Positions 1-10,616 of a stretch of 64,000 nt of DNA are shown here, piece after piece. A program made the position numbers and the translations under genes. Where the stretch lies: positions 1,053,024 through 1,117,023 of the forward strand of contig JAVTVJ010000550.1 of assembly GCA_034509425.1 (NCBI GenBank). Reading direction: 5' to 3'. The DNA comes from Eopsaltria australis. Taxonomy: Eukaryota; Chordata; Aves; Passeriformes; Petroicidae. Position 1 is the first letter of the stretch. Each line of letters opens with the position of its first letter. The notes below the pieces were generated by a model. It worked only from the letters and a program-made list of their open reading frames with translations. It ran no database searches and was not told where the DNA came from.

Positions 1-692
1 TAACCTTTAAAACCTTTTTGGGATTTTAACACCGAATTGCTTTTGATGACTGCTTAAGGGAAATTAATCTGACAACAATCACTGACAGTCAGCCGTCTCC
101 ATCAGGTAACTTTGCAGTAAAGGAAATAAATTCCAGCTGGTGGGGGAAGGGACAAAGTGTCCTGAGAAACTCACTCCTCTGCTCCCATTGATCATCACCT
201 GCACTGGACTTCATACAGCAGTTTAATCCTATTCTCTCCCTCAAAGGTTTCAAGCCTCTGCAAGATCCTGACTGCTAGGGAACAAAGACTGGTATGTGGT
301 TCCCTCAAAGGTCAGTCATTAACCTGCCCCAACAACAGTTTTAGGAAGATCAAGGCAATGAAGAAAAACTAAGAAAAAGCACTTTCACTTTGGAATGAAT
401 TGTTCAAAATGCCCTTATGCATTCGGTTGTATTCCCTTTCAACTCCACAGTTTTTAGTTCCTGCACGTATTTATTTCTCATCAGGAATAATGGCAAGATT
501 TGCTCTCCCAGAGATTTGACCTTAAGTTTATTTTAGCCCCAACACTATAGACCTTTCTATCAATTATGAATGTACTCATGTGTACAGAGGAATCGGTAAG
601 CCAGCTCAGTAATGCTACCTTGTTCTGGAGACTTACCCTTATAAATAAATTAGGGGCATATCTTTATGAAATACCAGAAAGAAATAGAAGAT
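1..692. other. Intergenic, no gene seen
   Basis: AT-rich unique sequence with no convincing coding frame or recognisable repeat. It ends where the purine-rich tract begins. Confidence 0.6.
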
Positions 693-859
693 GAGAAGGA
701 AAAGAGAAAAGAAAGAGAAAAGAGAAAAGAAAGGAAAAGAAAAGAAAAGAAAGGAAAGGAAAGGAAAGGAAAGGAAAGGAAAGGAAAGGAAAGGAAAGGA
801 AAGGAAAGGAAAGGAAAGGAAAGGAAAGGAAAGGAAAGGAAAGGAAAGGAAAGGAGAGA
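693..859 (+). repeat. Polypurine tract with (AAGGA)21 microsatellite
   Basis: Every base from 693 to 859 is A or G on the plus strand. The core at 751-855 is 21 perfect AAGGA units, flanked on the left by degenerate GAAAA/GAAAG units. The Lys/Glu/Arg-rich frames on the plus strand and Ser/Phe/Leu-rich frames on the minus strand are by-products of this repeat and not genes. Mirror-symmetric polypurine DNA of this kind can form triplex structures, and the unit count is likely to vary between individuals. Confidence 0.97.
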
Positions 860-3800
860 TGGAAAAGAAACAAAATCTAAAAAGCCACATTTTTCTAAAG
901 ATAGGAGGACAGAAGCTAATATCAAAATTGGTTTCTCTGTGATTTGTATTTTCTGTGCCTTCATGTCTGTATGTGAGACAATATACTGGACTTGCAGTAG
1001 CCAGACTCTCAGTAAGACATTTATTTCCATAAGTTATTGATGACCCTTTACTTCACAAGTGACAGACCAAAGTAGAGCCACGAGCAACTTCTGAGAGGTC
1101 ATCAATAACAACTGAAAGTAAATGTTTTATCCAGTGCCTGCCCATTGTGTGTCCTCTTTATGCAATGCCAGTTAAGTTTCATCTGGCGTAGTTTTTTATG
1201 GGCTGGTAACTACCTCAGCTCCTGTCTGAAGCAATGAAGAAAGGAGGGACACACACCACACACACGTCCCCATTTGGTTGCTCACATGCTCAGTGGAGTA
1301 CCTTTTGTGAGATGCAGAGGTAAAAAGATGCATCTCTCAACACATGAGCATGAAACAGTACCCTAAAGAGTGAAAGGAGAGACTGCCACCTTACTAAAAC
1401 ATTAAACACCATAGAGAATCCTGATGCTGCAAGTGTAAGACAGTTCAGGAGAAAAGATACAAAGGGGACAAAAAAAAAAAAAAGAAGCTTAGATGCAAGG
1501 TTGTAAATAAATCATACCTCATGCTAGTAATACAAATGCATAATATTCTATTAATGTATTTCTAATAATAATTCATACTATACTGCAAGAAAGATTGATG
1601 TATTGTGGGTGCTAAGAAGTTCCTGGGGGGCAAAAGAAAACTCTTTTTGTCTGAAAGGAGTCTCTTACTTCCAGTGGAAAAAGACTGCAATGGACATTGG
1701 GTACAACACCGTGGGGACATAAAATTTACTTCAAATAATCATCACCACTAACTACAGTGTCTTTTAATTAAACATTTGTGCCTAAAATTTCCATTTTTCT
1801 TACTCTTTTGCATATGCATTTTCATGTTTTACAAAATATTGAGAACCAGCTCTCAGGCGCTCAGCGTACAGCAACTATTTCAAGAGGCTGGTCTGAAGTA
1901 AGCTAATGACTTCGCATCCAGTTGTGAAACTTCTGCTCACTTGAGCAGTCCCTATATCCATATCCTTACTCAGGCAAATAAGCTCATTAACTTCAAGACA
2001 AACTTTCTCTATAAGCAAGGATTTGTGCTGCTTTTCAAGTCAATTTCTCCATTGAGGTAAATTAAGAGATTTGCTTGAATAAAATTTTATCAGTTCTTTA
2101 AAGTGCTGAAAGAGCACGTTGGTAGAGTAAAAATTACCAAAATAAATGTCATTAACACTTCAAGGTAAGTATGTGGAAACATACTGGTATCAAGGATAAC
2201 TTGAAATAGTTACTTAGCATAAGCTCTGTGATTACCCAAAATATTCTCATATATGCACATCATCTAGCTTAAAGAAAACAAAGTGAAACTGTAAGAAATT
2301 TCCATGTTGAAGCATTTTTAACAGCAATTTTGAATATGTCTTTAAAATACTTTTGCTTAGTTTGCCCCCTGCCCAAGAAGCAAAACCATGAAGAATTGCT
2401 ATACAATTACTCCAAAATGGAAAATAACATTCATTCCCATTTCTTCTAAGGGAAAATTAGTAAGTCATAGAGTATATTTAACTGTGAAGAATTGCACTTC
2501 ATGGATCACTGTCCAATATTCTCCCTACATCCATCTTTCTTTTTTCTGCATCTCCAACCATTTGCAGTCTGCCATGTATATCTTGATTTAAATTCACAGT
2601 GCTACACAGTGATTTCCGTTAGATAATTCAGTTGTCCTAATAAATCTATAAAGTCACTTTAGCATATACTAGTGCTGAAATTAAAGTCGTGATGTGACCC
2701 TGCCTGACTCTAAGGGACACATTACCTGTCGGTGGTTTTTTCTTGCTCTCTAAACATGAAATCCTGCAAGAGCTGTTTTCTGTCAACAAAAGCTGAGGTC
2801 TCTTGTTTTCTTGAGTGACAACTTTCTCAGAAGCCACACAGACTTTAAAGATCACAGGAAGCAGCCTGGTACAAATTAATACAAAACTCACCTTTTGAGC
2901 AGACTGCTTTTTCCAACACACACAAGTGCATAAGAAAATTAAACTGGTGATATCATCCTATAAGTAATTTCCTGCTATTTTAACATTTCTTCTGGAAGAT
3001 GGAACAGAAGAATGAGGAAGAACCTTTGCTTCTGTTGCTAAGGCCTTGGTAGATCCTCACGTGTTATGGCAACAGGAACTCTATAGCAGGTAAATAAATA
3101 GGTAATAAGATTACAAAGATTTCAGCAGGTATGGGAAGTTACATGGTGTGGCTCATAAACAGTTGCAGTCAGGGGATTTGAAGATGCATTGAAAAGCTTC
3201 CCCTTCACAAACACAATCAACAGACTTGAATTTCTGGTTCTTTCTAACTTCTGTTTGCAGTGGTGGCACTAATTTGACTTGAACCAAATCCTGCAAACAC
3301 CATTTTCTATAGTGCATACATATTTGTCAGGCTGTCACTAGCATGAAACAAAATGCAGAACTGGAAATCAGTATTTGGCAAGCAGGTTATGTCTGAAAGT
3401 GACACTGACCCATAAAAGTACTTTGAGAACCAACTGACCACAGTCACAGAACACATCAATGCATTCGCATCAACACAGAGGAAGCGAAGGTCTCTCCATC
3501 TACCTTGGATGTCCTTGCACTCCGGGAAAGGTTGTCTTCACAGTCAGGGAAAAAGAGGTGATTTCTTCTTTAAGTTTAAAACTTTTTTTTTAAATATTAA
3601 AAAAACCAAACTCTGGAGATTTTGAAGGATTCCTTAAAACACTCACAGAGAACAAGTAATGAACATGTTACTATTAGCTTTCAGAATGTAAAATGTTGTA
3701 TTAGTGCAAAATATTGCTATTGAGGGTTTTTTTGTGGCATGAACTTAGACTGCTTTTGCTGATGACACTCTTCAGGTCCCCTGAAAATAAATACCACTGT

Positions 3801-6224
3801 CATTGGTGTAATGATAACATATGCAGATGAGCATGTACACATCTAGATGCTTATTTAATTTAGGTCGATTTGCTCATTGTCCCTGTGGGCTGCATTATTT
3901 GTGTGATTATAGACCTCTTAATGTAAACTCATAACAAAAATAGTATGAGGTGGTATCATACCATCAGTTTTCAGGCAGATTTCTGTCTACAAACAAAGGG
4001 CATGGCATTGCACATAAATCTGATCTAAATCTACACAAAATAAAATTAAAGCTAAGACTCTAAATTCAATCTGCTACTATGCAACTCAGTTTAATGGAGT
4101 GTTCCTCAGGAAGCTGCTCCAAATACTCCTAAATTATTTTCCCCTTCCCCAGAATAAGCATCTTGATTGCTTATATTTGGACCACACTGCAGAAGGTTGT
4201 CAACATGAGTTATCTTTCTTGCCACAAGCTTGCTTTAGTCAATGCAGAAATCTGACATTACCCGACAAACCCAGTGTTTCTGGTCACCTGAACAGAGCAA
4301 CCTTCTAAAATGACATTAGCCTTCAGCTGACATACAACCACCAGCAAATGCCAGGGCGCCTGTCAGTGACACACCAATGTTTTCTGTTGCTGCAGACGCT
4401 CAAAGGGACGAAGTGGGGTTAAATAAATTCCTACAACACAGCCATGCTGGAGACAGCACAGCAAGAAAAACTCTTGAAGACATGAACCTCACCACAGTAT
4501 TTTTTTGGTTCTCTCCACTAACTGAGGTAAAATATTTCTTTATGCATTTATTTCCACGTTTGTGTAAAAAAGAGTGTACGTGACCATCAAGCCATGGAGG
4601 AGGGCTTTTTTAATTCTGTTCCTCATCTCTCCATAATGGTTGTTGTTATGTGACTTTTTTGTAGCATACAAACCTGAAGGAAAGAATAAAGTAGTGGGCA
4701 GGAGTATGCTTCAGTCATAAGAAGGGTGCTCTAACCTGGACAACTACATGAACATGCAAAAAAACCCCAATTCTCTTTTGTCTGTGAATAGCTATTGTGA
4801 GCAATCAACAACCATTTTTGTTTTTATTTTATATTAAACTTCATGCAAGGGAACACTGAGAAATTTAAGATCTTGAGAATCTTTTTGGTTTTCTTATTGA
4901 AAAGAAATTTCTGTAATGAACACAACCAGAAAATGAGGGGGGAAAAAGCACGTTTAGTAAAGTGTATGAGTTGTATTTAGATTCTGAGTTTGAGGAATAT
5001 AGAGACAACAGTACTCAAGACGGCTTGTGTTATTTGGGGAAAAGGTTGTGTTAAGTCAAGTTTTGGTGGTGAAGAGCTTTGGTGATGGATTATCCCTGGT
5101 GAGGAGTGGTACCAGAAGATTGATGGATTTCAGTCCATTGGTACACTCTGCAGACTGAGGTGACTTCTCTGTACTCCCTGAATGCCCAGTGGATTTTCCC
5201 TGACCGATCTGGAGTATCCATGGGGCGTCGCTGCAGAGGAGCCTGCAGTCTCCCCTCCTGTCTGTTGTCCAAAGGGACACACAGGCATGTAGGAATAATA
5301 ATCCAGTAAAAGATTTACATAGTCTTTCCTCCATCTCACTCCCCGGCCCAATTTTTCATTTCATATCACTTTCCCCTGTTGCCAAGAGGAGTTTATCTAT
5401 GGTGTTTGATAAGGGAGCACTAAACACATTATACTGCTATTTTAAATGACATCACAACTAACTAGATATTTTAATTGAAGGTAAATAACCAACATTATTG
5501 CCTTTTGAATGATAGCAATAGTGGAGAGTAATGGCACCACTGAGGAATCAATTGCTATTTCCCTCATAAACCATAAACCATTCAGAGATTTATAATGCTT
5601 TTTTAATGATCAGCCCTTCTAGGTGTTGAGCAGCTCCTCTGAGATCCTGAATCTTCTGGCTGCTTGCTGAAGTCAACAGGAATGGGGAGCAGGGGGTCTC
5701 AGTATCGTGTATCTTTATGCCCACCAGAATGAAACTTGTCACATCAGTTATCAGCCTCCAGCAAAGGAAAACTTGGGATTTTACTGCACTGCTCTGACAC
5801 AGTGTGCCCCAAGCCCAAAAACAAGGACACTTGCTTGACTCAACCACAGTTTCATAACCTGCTTAAGAATAAAAATTCATTGAGCATTTGTGTGCATTTC
5901 ATGCCCTCTTAAGGTAGGTATAGCAAGTAACCTTGTGTAAGTAACCACGTTGATTGCTTGCTTCCCTCCGCATACCTGAACGTGTTCCCTTCAAATTTCA
6001 TCTGTCCAGAGACTCTTTTAACTAATGTGGTACAGTTGGTTCAATGGTATCATATCACGCACAAACATCTGTGGATCCAGAGTGCTGTCAGAGGAAATGT
6101 CACACATTCTGTGCTTGGAAAGACTGTCCCCCTTCCCTGGTGCCATGACTCAAGAGACAGCGTCTGTGTCTCAGGTTCAATTTTTCACCTGGAGTCAATG
6201 GCACTCAGACCTGCGCTGACAAAT
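860..6224. other. Upstream intergenic desert
   Basis: No gene is seen. The stretch contains short A or T runs (for example 1471-1483 and near 3587) and open frames under 100 codons without recognisable domains. Segments such as 3820-3960 and 5400-5580 look like ordinary unique DNA with TAAT/ATTA motifs. I cannot assign a function from sequence alone. Confidence 0.55.
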
Positions 6225-6290
6225 TCAGAATACGTTACTCATTCTCATTAAATTCAACAGGATTATCCTCATGACACAGGGCATACAAGA
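6225..6290. repeat. Possible ancient CR1-like relic
   Basis: The text around TTACTCATTCTCATTAAATT followed by CAACAGGATTATCCTCATGA resembles the old sauropsid CR1 3' motif in which TTACTC precedes a degenerate copy of GAAGTCAATGGGATTACTCA. The match is from memory, heavily diverged, and unsupported by alignment. Confidence 0.25.
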
Positions 6291-6837
6291 CCAGTCATTA
6301 CATTTTCATTTTCAACTTGTTTTATCTTCGGTTTGAATCAAAAGTGACTTTTCTGATCTTCAGAGAACACCTATGATGTGATCTGAACTCACTGATTCTC
6401 TTTTAATAGACCAAACTGATCCATTCAACCATTATCAAAGGTCCTGTGGTAATATTGCAAGAGTTCCTTACAATGGAAATGATTCTTGACTCTGGATGTG
6501 GGAAGAGAACACAGAAAAACCTAGCCAAGACAGATAAACTCCTCCAGCCAGCCAGAAAGGGACCAGATGTTTAAAGATGCACAGAATTTATTTAAAAATC
6601 CAAACTTGGTCTGGTGAGAAAGACATGTTAATCCCTATATGCTCATTTCATGAAAAATATTGCCATTAATAGGACAAAAGCATGAACAATAGCCACTGTC
6701 CCTCTTTCTTGTGTACAAGCCTCTTTAGGGACAAAAAGTTTCACTATGCCCACCTAGAGGGATAACATTCTGGGTTTCCCAACCCATTTCTAAAGCAATT
6801 TACTAAGCACATCCTATCTAAATTGCGAAAAAGCAGC
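6291..6837. other. Intergenic, no gene seen
   Basis: AT-rich unique sequence. No recognisable element. Confidence 0.5.
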
Positions 6838-6905
6838 CAACCTAACCTGGTCCCACTTAAGTCAATGACAATACCGCCACTGGCTTCAGGGAGGGCAAAA
6901 GCAGA
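6838..6905. repeat. Possible ancient CR1-like relic
   Basis: CCCACTTAAGTCAATGACAA, followed by CACTGGCTTCAGGGAGGGCA, resembles the two opposed 'TTGAAGTCAATGG' / 'TTGACTTCAATGG' modules common near the 3' ends of old sauropsid CR1 copies. Divergence is high. It could also be unique sequence with chance similarity. Confidence 0.3.
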
Positions 6906-8070
6906 CCTGTTGTTGACAGGGAATTGGTGTGCATTGTTCAGCCGAGCATGTCGGACTAGCATGTATCAGCTTCATGAGTATCAAAGGGAGTTACTAGAGG
7001 AAAACCCTGAATATTTATATGGTAGTTGAAGGGGAGGGCTGTCTTTCCCTCTCCCACAAATCTCCGCTGTGATACATTAGCTACACGAACGCACGCAATC
7101 CTCTCACAACTTCAACACTTGCAGACCCTCGGATTTCTCTTTGTACCCGCTGCGGTGGAAGCAGCCTGATGGAAAAAGAGGTGTGGGGCATTTCATGGTT
7201 CCTCATGAGTTTACAGAAATACTGAGTCATCTTCAGGAACCAGTGTGGTCTCAGTGGATTTACTACAGTGCTGCTCCAGGGTGTGTGCATGTGTGTGTTT
7301 GTGTGCGTGTACAGAAATAATCTGTCCAAATTAGCTCTGGGAGAGCTAGAGGGGAACCAGTTACATATTGGGGTTTCCCAGAGATTTACAGTGAGATCAG
7401 AGGAGCTCCCAGAGGAGATTCAGTACAAACAGAACAGCCCAATATTACAGGCTATCTTGTTTCATGCAGATTTTAATTAAATGGCACCAGCAAGATTTGA
7501 GCCTGCATTTTCACCATAATTTACAATGTATTTTTTTTTCCTCTAAAAAAAAAATCCAGAGAAGAGAAAAAGTAACCATAATATACTCTGTAGGGCCTGT
7601 GCCAGCAAGGAAAGTGCAAGGAGTTTCACTGAACAAAACCAATGATGACAACAGAAGTGGGATCATCCAGCCCATAGCTAATGAAAACACATCTTCCCAT
7701 CACATCCTCATGATGTAGCATACAAGTCCAGACCTCAGTCTAGATTTACACCACACACCTGGATTTTGAGCCGAGAGGAGCCTAACTCCATGGATGGCAC
7801 TGGCAATGTGGGACAAAATAAGGAAAACAAGAGTGTGGGTATTTGCAAGCAGAGCCTCAAAAGGTGTTTTTAAGAGGTGAGAGAGAATGCAAGTGTGCTT
7901 CATTATATGCTTCAGATGATCCAGCCTCACCCCTCATTCAAGTTCTGGGTTTGACAGCTTCCCACTGCATCCTTTATATATCACCCGTTGTGACTAAGCT
8001 TTGAGGGGACATGTAATCATTAATCACCATTATGGATTTCTTCCCTTCTGTTGGGTTTGACTTACAAGCT
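6906..8070. other. Intergenic; short GT-rich run
   Basis: No gene is seen. A short imperfect GT-rich microsatellite lies at about 7281-7311. The part at 6940-7080 keeps scattered CpGs and is noted as a weak regulatory candidate. An A run lies at 7545-7555. Confidence 0.5.
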
Positions 8071-8110
8071 TAGGGGCAGATCCTGCAGCCTTTACTCCTT
8101 CCTTCAGCCC
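8071..8110. repeat. Possible ancient CR1-like relic
   Basis: GGGGCAGATCCTGCAGCCTT followed by TACTCCTTCCTTCAG resembles the old CR1 motif 'CAGATCCTGCAGCCCTTACTC'. Only about 40 bases are comparable, so this is tentative. Confidence 0.35.
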
Positions 8111-8689
8111 TTTGCCAGAGCCATCAGCCGTGCTTCACTCATGGACAGCTTGCAGTGCTGCAGTGTCTGTAGGATCGGGCGCCAAGCTTCTTACACCGGC
8201 GTCCCATTCAAATACACACTGGCTCTTAATCCTTAGCAGGAACTAACAGGAAGTTTCAACACTGCATTATTAAATTAAAAGGTTACAATCTGCCACAAGA
8301 TGATTTAAGCAGGACTCAGGAGTATATGTCTGTTAATTTTAATGCTCTGTCTCAAAGTACAGAACTCTGGACATTTCCAGCATCATATTTAAAACATGGT
8401 ACATCTACTAATACGTGATCTGGTGCATTAATGGACCAAATTAAGTTACAGGTATGAATTTTACATAAAACGGATTAATATTATATGTCATGGAGGAATT
8501 TTAAATACTCCATCTCCATGCATTTTTAATAGTTATATGCTCTAATTTAATGTTCCCTGGCATTGCTTTGCTGGAAGTCCCTAAACCCTCCTCCTTCCTT
8601 CTCCCCCACACTCAAGTTTTGCTTGGGATTTTCCCTGCCTGTAAACCAGCGTCCCCAAGTCCCTCAAAAAATGTGTAAAGCCGGAACGA
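8111..8689. other. ID4 upstream flank
   Basis: Unique sequence between the desert and the CpG island. 8240-8560 is AT-rich with many ATTA/TTAA motifs. It becomes C-rich from 8578. It probably contains distal promoter sequence, but no specific element can be called with confidence. Confidence 0.45.
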
Positions 8690-8928
8690 GTCTCCTACAC
8701 CGAGAGGATAAAAGCGCGCTTCACGGCCCGAAGAGATGCCAGCCCTCCCGGGAAAGGGGATGGGGGGGATGGGAGGGTGGGTGCAGCCGCCTTCGTCCGG
8801 GTCGGGCGGCGGGGGAGCGGCGCCGGTCGCGCTGGGCTGCGCTCCGGACCGCGGGGACGGCGCCGGGAGCCGCTGGGCGGCGGGTCCCGCCCGCATTCCC
8901 GCAGTCCTTCCTCCCCGAGTCCGCCTCG

Positions 8929-8955
8929 TCCTCCTCCTCCTCCTCCTCCTCCTCC
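8929..8955 (+). repeat. (TCC)9 microsatellite
   Basis: Nine perfect TCC units, followed by GCC GCC and four more TCC-type units to about 8975. This pyrimidine-rich stretch lies about 250 bases upstream of the TATA box and may bind single-strand or zinc-finger proteins. Length variation is likely. Confidence 0.9.
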
Positions 8956-9019
8956 GCCGCCTCCTCCTCCTCCCCGGGGGGGCCAGCGCGAGCCGCCCGC
9001 CCCCCCCAGCCCCGCCGCC

Positions 9020-9064
9020 ATTGGCCGCTGCCGCGCTCGCGGGGGGCCGGCGCGCCCTGATTGG
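9020..9064 (-). promoter_or_regulatory. Two inverted CCAAT boxes
   Basis: ATTGG occurs at 9020-9024 (context GCCATTGGCC) and again at 9060-9064 (context CTGATTGGCT). They are spaced 40 bases apart and lie 116 and 156 bases upstream of the TATA box (start to start). Both are CCAAT boxes on the minus strand, the orientation and spacing typical of paired NF-Y sites. The second matches the extended NF-Y consensus well. Confidence 0.8.
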
Positions 9065-9156
9065 CTGCGGCGCGGCCCCGCGGCGCCCCCCTCTCCCGCG
9101 CCGCGCGCGCCCGGCCCCGCCGCGGCGGCGCCCCCGCCTCCCCCCGGCGCCGCCCG

Positions 9157-9164
9157 CCCCGCCC
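9157..9164 (-). promoter_or_regulatory. GC box (Sp1/KLF type)
   Basis: CCCCGCCC just upstream of the TATA box is a GC box on the minus strand, inside a longer C-rich run of similar sites (9150-9174). Which copy is bound cannot be told from sequence. Confidence 0.6.
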
Positions 9165-9175
9165 GCGCCCCGCGC

Positions 9176-9182
9176 TATAAAG
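9176..9182 (+). promoter_or_regulatory. ID4 TATA box
   Basis: TATAAAG is embedded in GC-rich sequence (context GCGCTATAAAGGGGCGGC). By normal spacing, transcription should start about 25-32 bases downstream, near 9205-9212. No other TATA-like element occurs between the CCAAT boxes and the start codon. Confidence 0.85.
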
Positions 9183-9206
9183 GGGCGGCGCGGCCAGCGG
9201 CGGCGG

Positions 9207-9496
9207 CAGAGGCTGTGCTGCTCGTGGCTCGTCGGCCGCGGGGCGCGAGCTTTACATTTCAAGAAAAATTAATATTTTTTTGGGGGGGGGGGCTTTGCGG
9301 TGCCGCTGTTGTCGCGCGGCTCTGCGAGCGCCTCTCGTTGCATCCCCGGGGCGGCCGCCGTTAACGCCATCGGGGCGCTGCGGCCGCGCTCCGCTCCCGT
9401 TGCGGGCGGTGCGTGCGCGGCTTCCCGAGGTCGCAGCGGCAGCAGCAGCAGGCGGCGGTGGTGGAGAGGGAGGTTTTCCTCCCTCCTTGCGGCACC
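9207..9496 (+). other. ID4 5' UTR (start approximate)
   Basis: This leader of about 290 bases is inferred from the TATA position. I see no ATG between the predicted start site and 9497, so the ID4 start codon is the first one a scanning ribosome meets. A run of seven T and then eleven G (9275-9292) is striking and could be an assembly weak spot. A CAG/GCA-rich stretch (9436-9452) follows. The frame is open upstream of the ATG, but only from a GTG at 9413, so the coding sequence is not extended. Confidence 0.7.
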
Positions 9497-10602
9497 ATGA
9501 AAGCCGTGAGCCCCGTCCGGCATCCCAGTCGCAAGGCGCAGCCCGGCGTGGCGGGCGGCGGCGGGGGGCACCCGGCCCTGCGGTGCCTGGCCGAGCACAG
9601 CGGCTGCAAGGGGGGCCCGCCGTCGGGCGAGGAGCCGGCGGCGCTGTGCCTGCAGTGCGATATGAATGACTGTTACAGTCGGCTGAGGAAGCTGGTGCCC
9701 ACCATCCCGCCCAACAAGAGGGTCAGCAAAGTGGAGATCCTGCAGCACGTCATCGACTATATCCTCGACCTGCAGCTGGCTCTGGAGACGCACCCAGCGC
9801 TGCTCCGGCAGCAGCCGCCGCCGCCCGCTCTGCACCCAGGTAGCTGTCCCGCGGGCACTCCCCGGACCCCGCTGACAGCCCTTAACACTGACCCGGTAAG
9901 AGGTGCGTGACACACGAGCGCGGGGAGCGGGGCGCGGAGCAGAGCGGCGGGGCGCGATGGTCAGCGCCGGCCGCCGTGGGAGCGCCCCGGTGATGTGCCG
10001 CCCCTCTCGACCCCGCGGTTCTGCCGACAAGCCGGAGCTCCCGAAGGGGACGGGGCGGACGGGCGCAGGCAACACCCCGGCGGTGCGCCGTGGGTGCCCG
10101 CATCCCCTCGGTGCGGGCGGGCAGGCGCACGGTGTGTGCCGTGTAATTACAGCCTCTCGAGGGAGTAGCTGTAGCCGGCGTGTTTGCACACACGGGAACA
10201 GGCGCGCTGTTTCTCCGCTTTCCGGGCTCCGCGCCGTGTGGCGAATGTGAGGGGCTGTGGGGGCTGTGCACATGGAACGCAGCGTGCTTTGGAGGGGCGG
10301 GAATCGGGGAGCGACTCCCTTGTATGGGACCCCCGGCGGCGCGGGAGGCGGCGTGCCTCGGCACCCCGCGTTCCCAGGGCTTCCCGCAGCGCTGCGGCGA
10401 CCCCCTTGGCTCTGTCCCCCCGAGGGCTTCCCTGAGCGCTCCCGACGGGGCTATGGTAGTGCCTGGGTACGCGAAGGAGGAGTGGGTGTGGGCAGCGGGG
10501 GGGTCTCGGTGTCGTTTCTCCCCGGTTGTTAATTTGCCGTGTTTGGTTGCTGCGCAGGCAGGCTCTGTTAACAAGCCGGGGGACAGCATCCTCTGCCGCT
10601 GA
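9497..10602 (+). CDS. ID4: ID4, inhibitor of DNA binding 4 (spliced: 9497-9895 + 10558-10602)
   Basis: ID4 is a nuclear helix-loop-helix protein without a basic DNA-binding region. It pairs with E proteins (TCF3, TCF4, TCF12) and keeps them and their tissue-specific bHLH partners off E boxes, delaying differentiation, notably in neural and glial progenitors. The start MKAVSPVR and the end GDSILCR are hallmarks of ID4. The HLH spans about residues 52-97: [20 protein letters not shown], the loop [10 protein letters not shown], then helix 2 [21 protein letters not shown] Gln/Pro-rich stretch follows at 105-110, then [13 protein letters not shown]. Exon 1 supplies 133 residues and exon 2 supplies 14 ([14 protein letters not shown]). 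The junction GACCCG|GTAAGA and TGCGCAG|GCAGGC is in phase 0. At 147 residues it is shorter than human ID4 (161), because the region at 35-50 lacks the mammalian polyalanine run. The ATG context is CACCATGA with A at -3. Confidence 0.96.
9896..10557 (+). other. ID4: ID4 intron 1 (662 bases)
   Basis: The donor is GTAAGA at 9896 and the acceptor is TTGCTGCGCAG ending at 10557. The intron is phase 0 and GC-rich. If it were retained, translation would continue with Val-Arg-Gly-Ala and stop at TGA 9908-9910, giving a 137-residue protein with an intact HLH but a changed tail. The position, right after the TALNTDP codons, matches the conserved exon 1/2 border of ID4. Confidence 0.93.
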
Positions 10603-10616
10603 CCGCCGCTCCCCAG
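10558..10616 (+). other. ID4: ID4 exon 2 (59 bases)
   Basis: This tiny exon holds the last 14 codons, the stop TGA at 10600-10602 and 14 bases of 3' UTR, ending CCCCAG before the donor GTGAGT at 10617. The stop lies only 14 bases before the exon 2/3 junction, so the mRNA should not trigger nonsense-mediated decay despite having an intron in the 3' UTR. Confidence 0.85.

Noticed and set aside
639..1040. Several open frames rich in Ser/Phe/Leu or Lys/Glu/Arg
   Set aside because: They are translations of the AAGGA microsatellite in different frames.
8612..9364. Long Gly/Arg/Pro-rich frames on both strands of the promoter
   Set aside because: They arise from the (TCC)n and GC-rich sequence and cross the CCAAT and TATA elements.
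9413..9496. N-terminal extension of ID4 by 28 codons
   Set aside because: The extension would begin with GTG. The ATG at 9497 has a good context and gives the conserved MKAVSPVR start.
9497..9910. Unspliced ID4 ending at VRGA
   Set aside because: A proper GTAAGA donor at 9896 and an exon 2 encoding the conserved GDSILCR tail show that splicing is the main form.
9269..10273. 334-codon minus-strand frame opposite ID4
   Set aside because: It is antisense to ID4 inside the CpG island, where stop codons are rare. Its composition is Arg/Pro/Ala-rich and it shows no domain.
10180..10602. 140-codon plus-strand frame ending at 10602 as a separate gene
   Set aside because: Only its last 14 codons are real (ID4 exon 2). 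The rest is intron 1.
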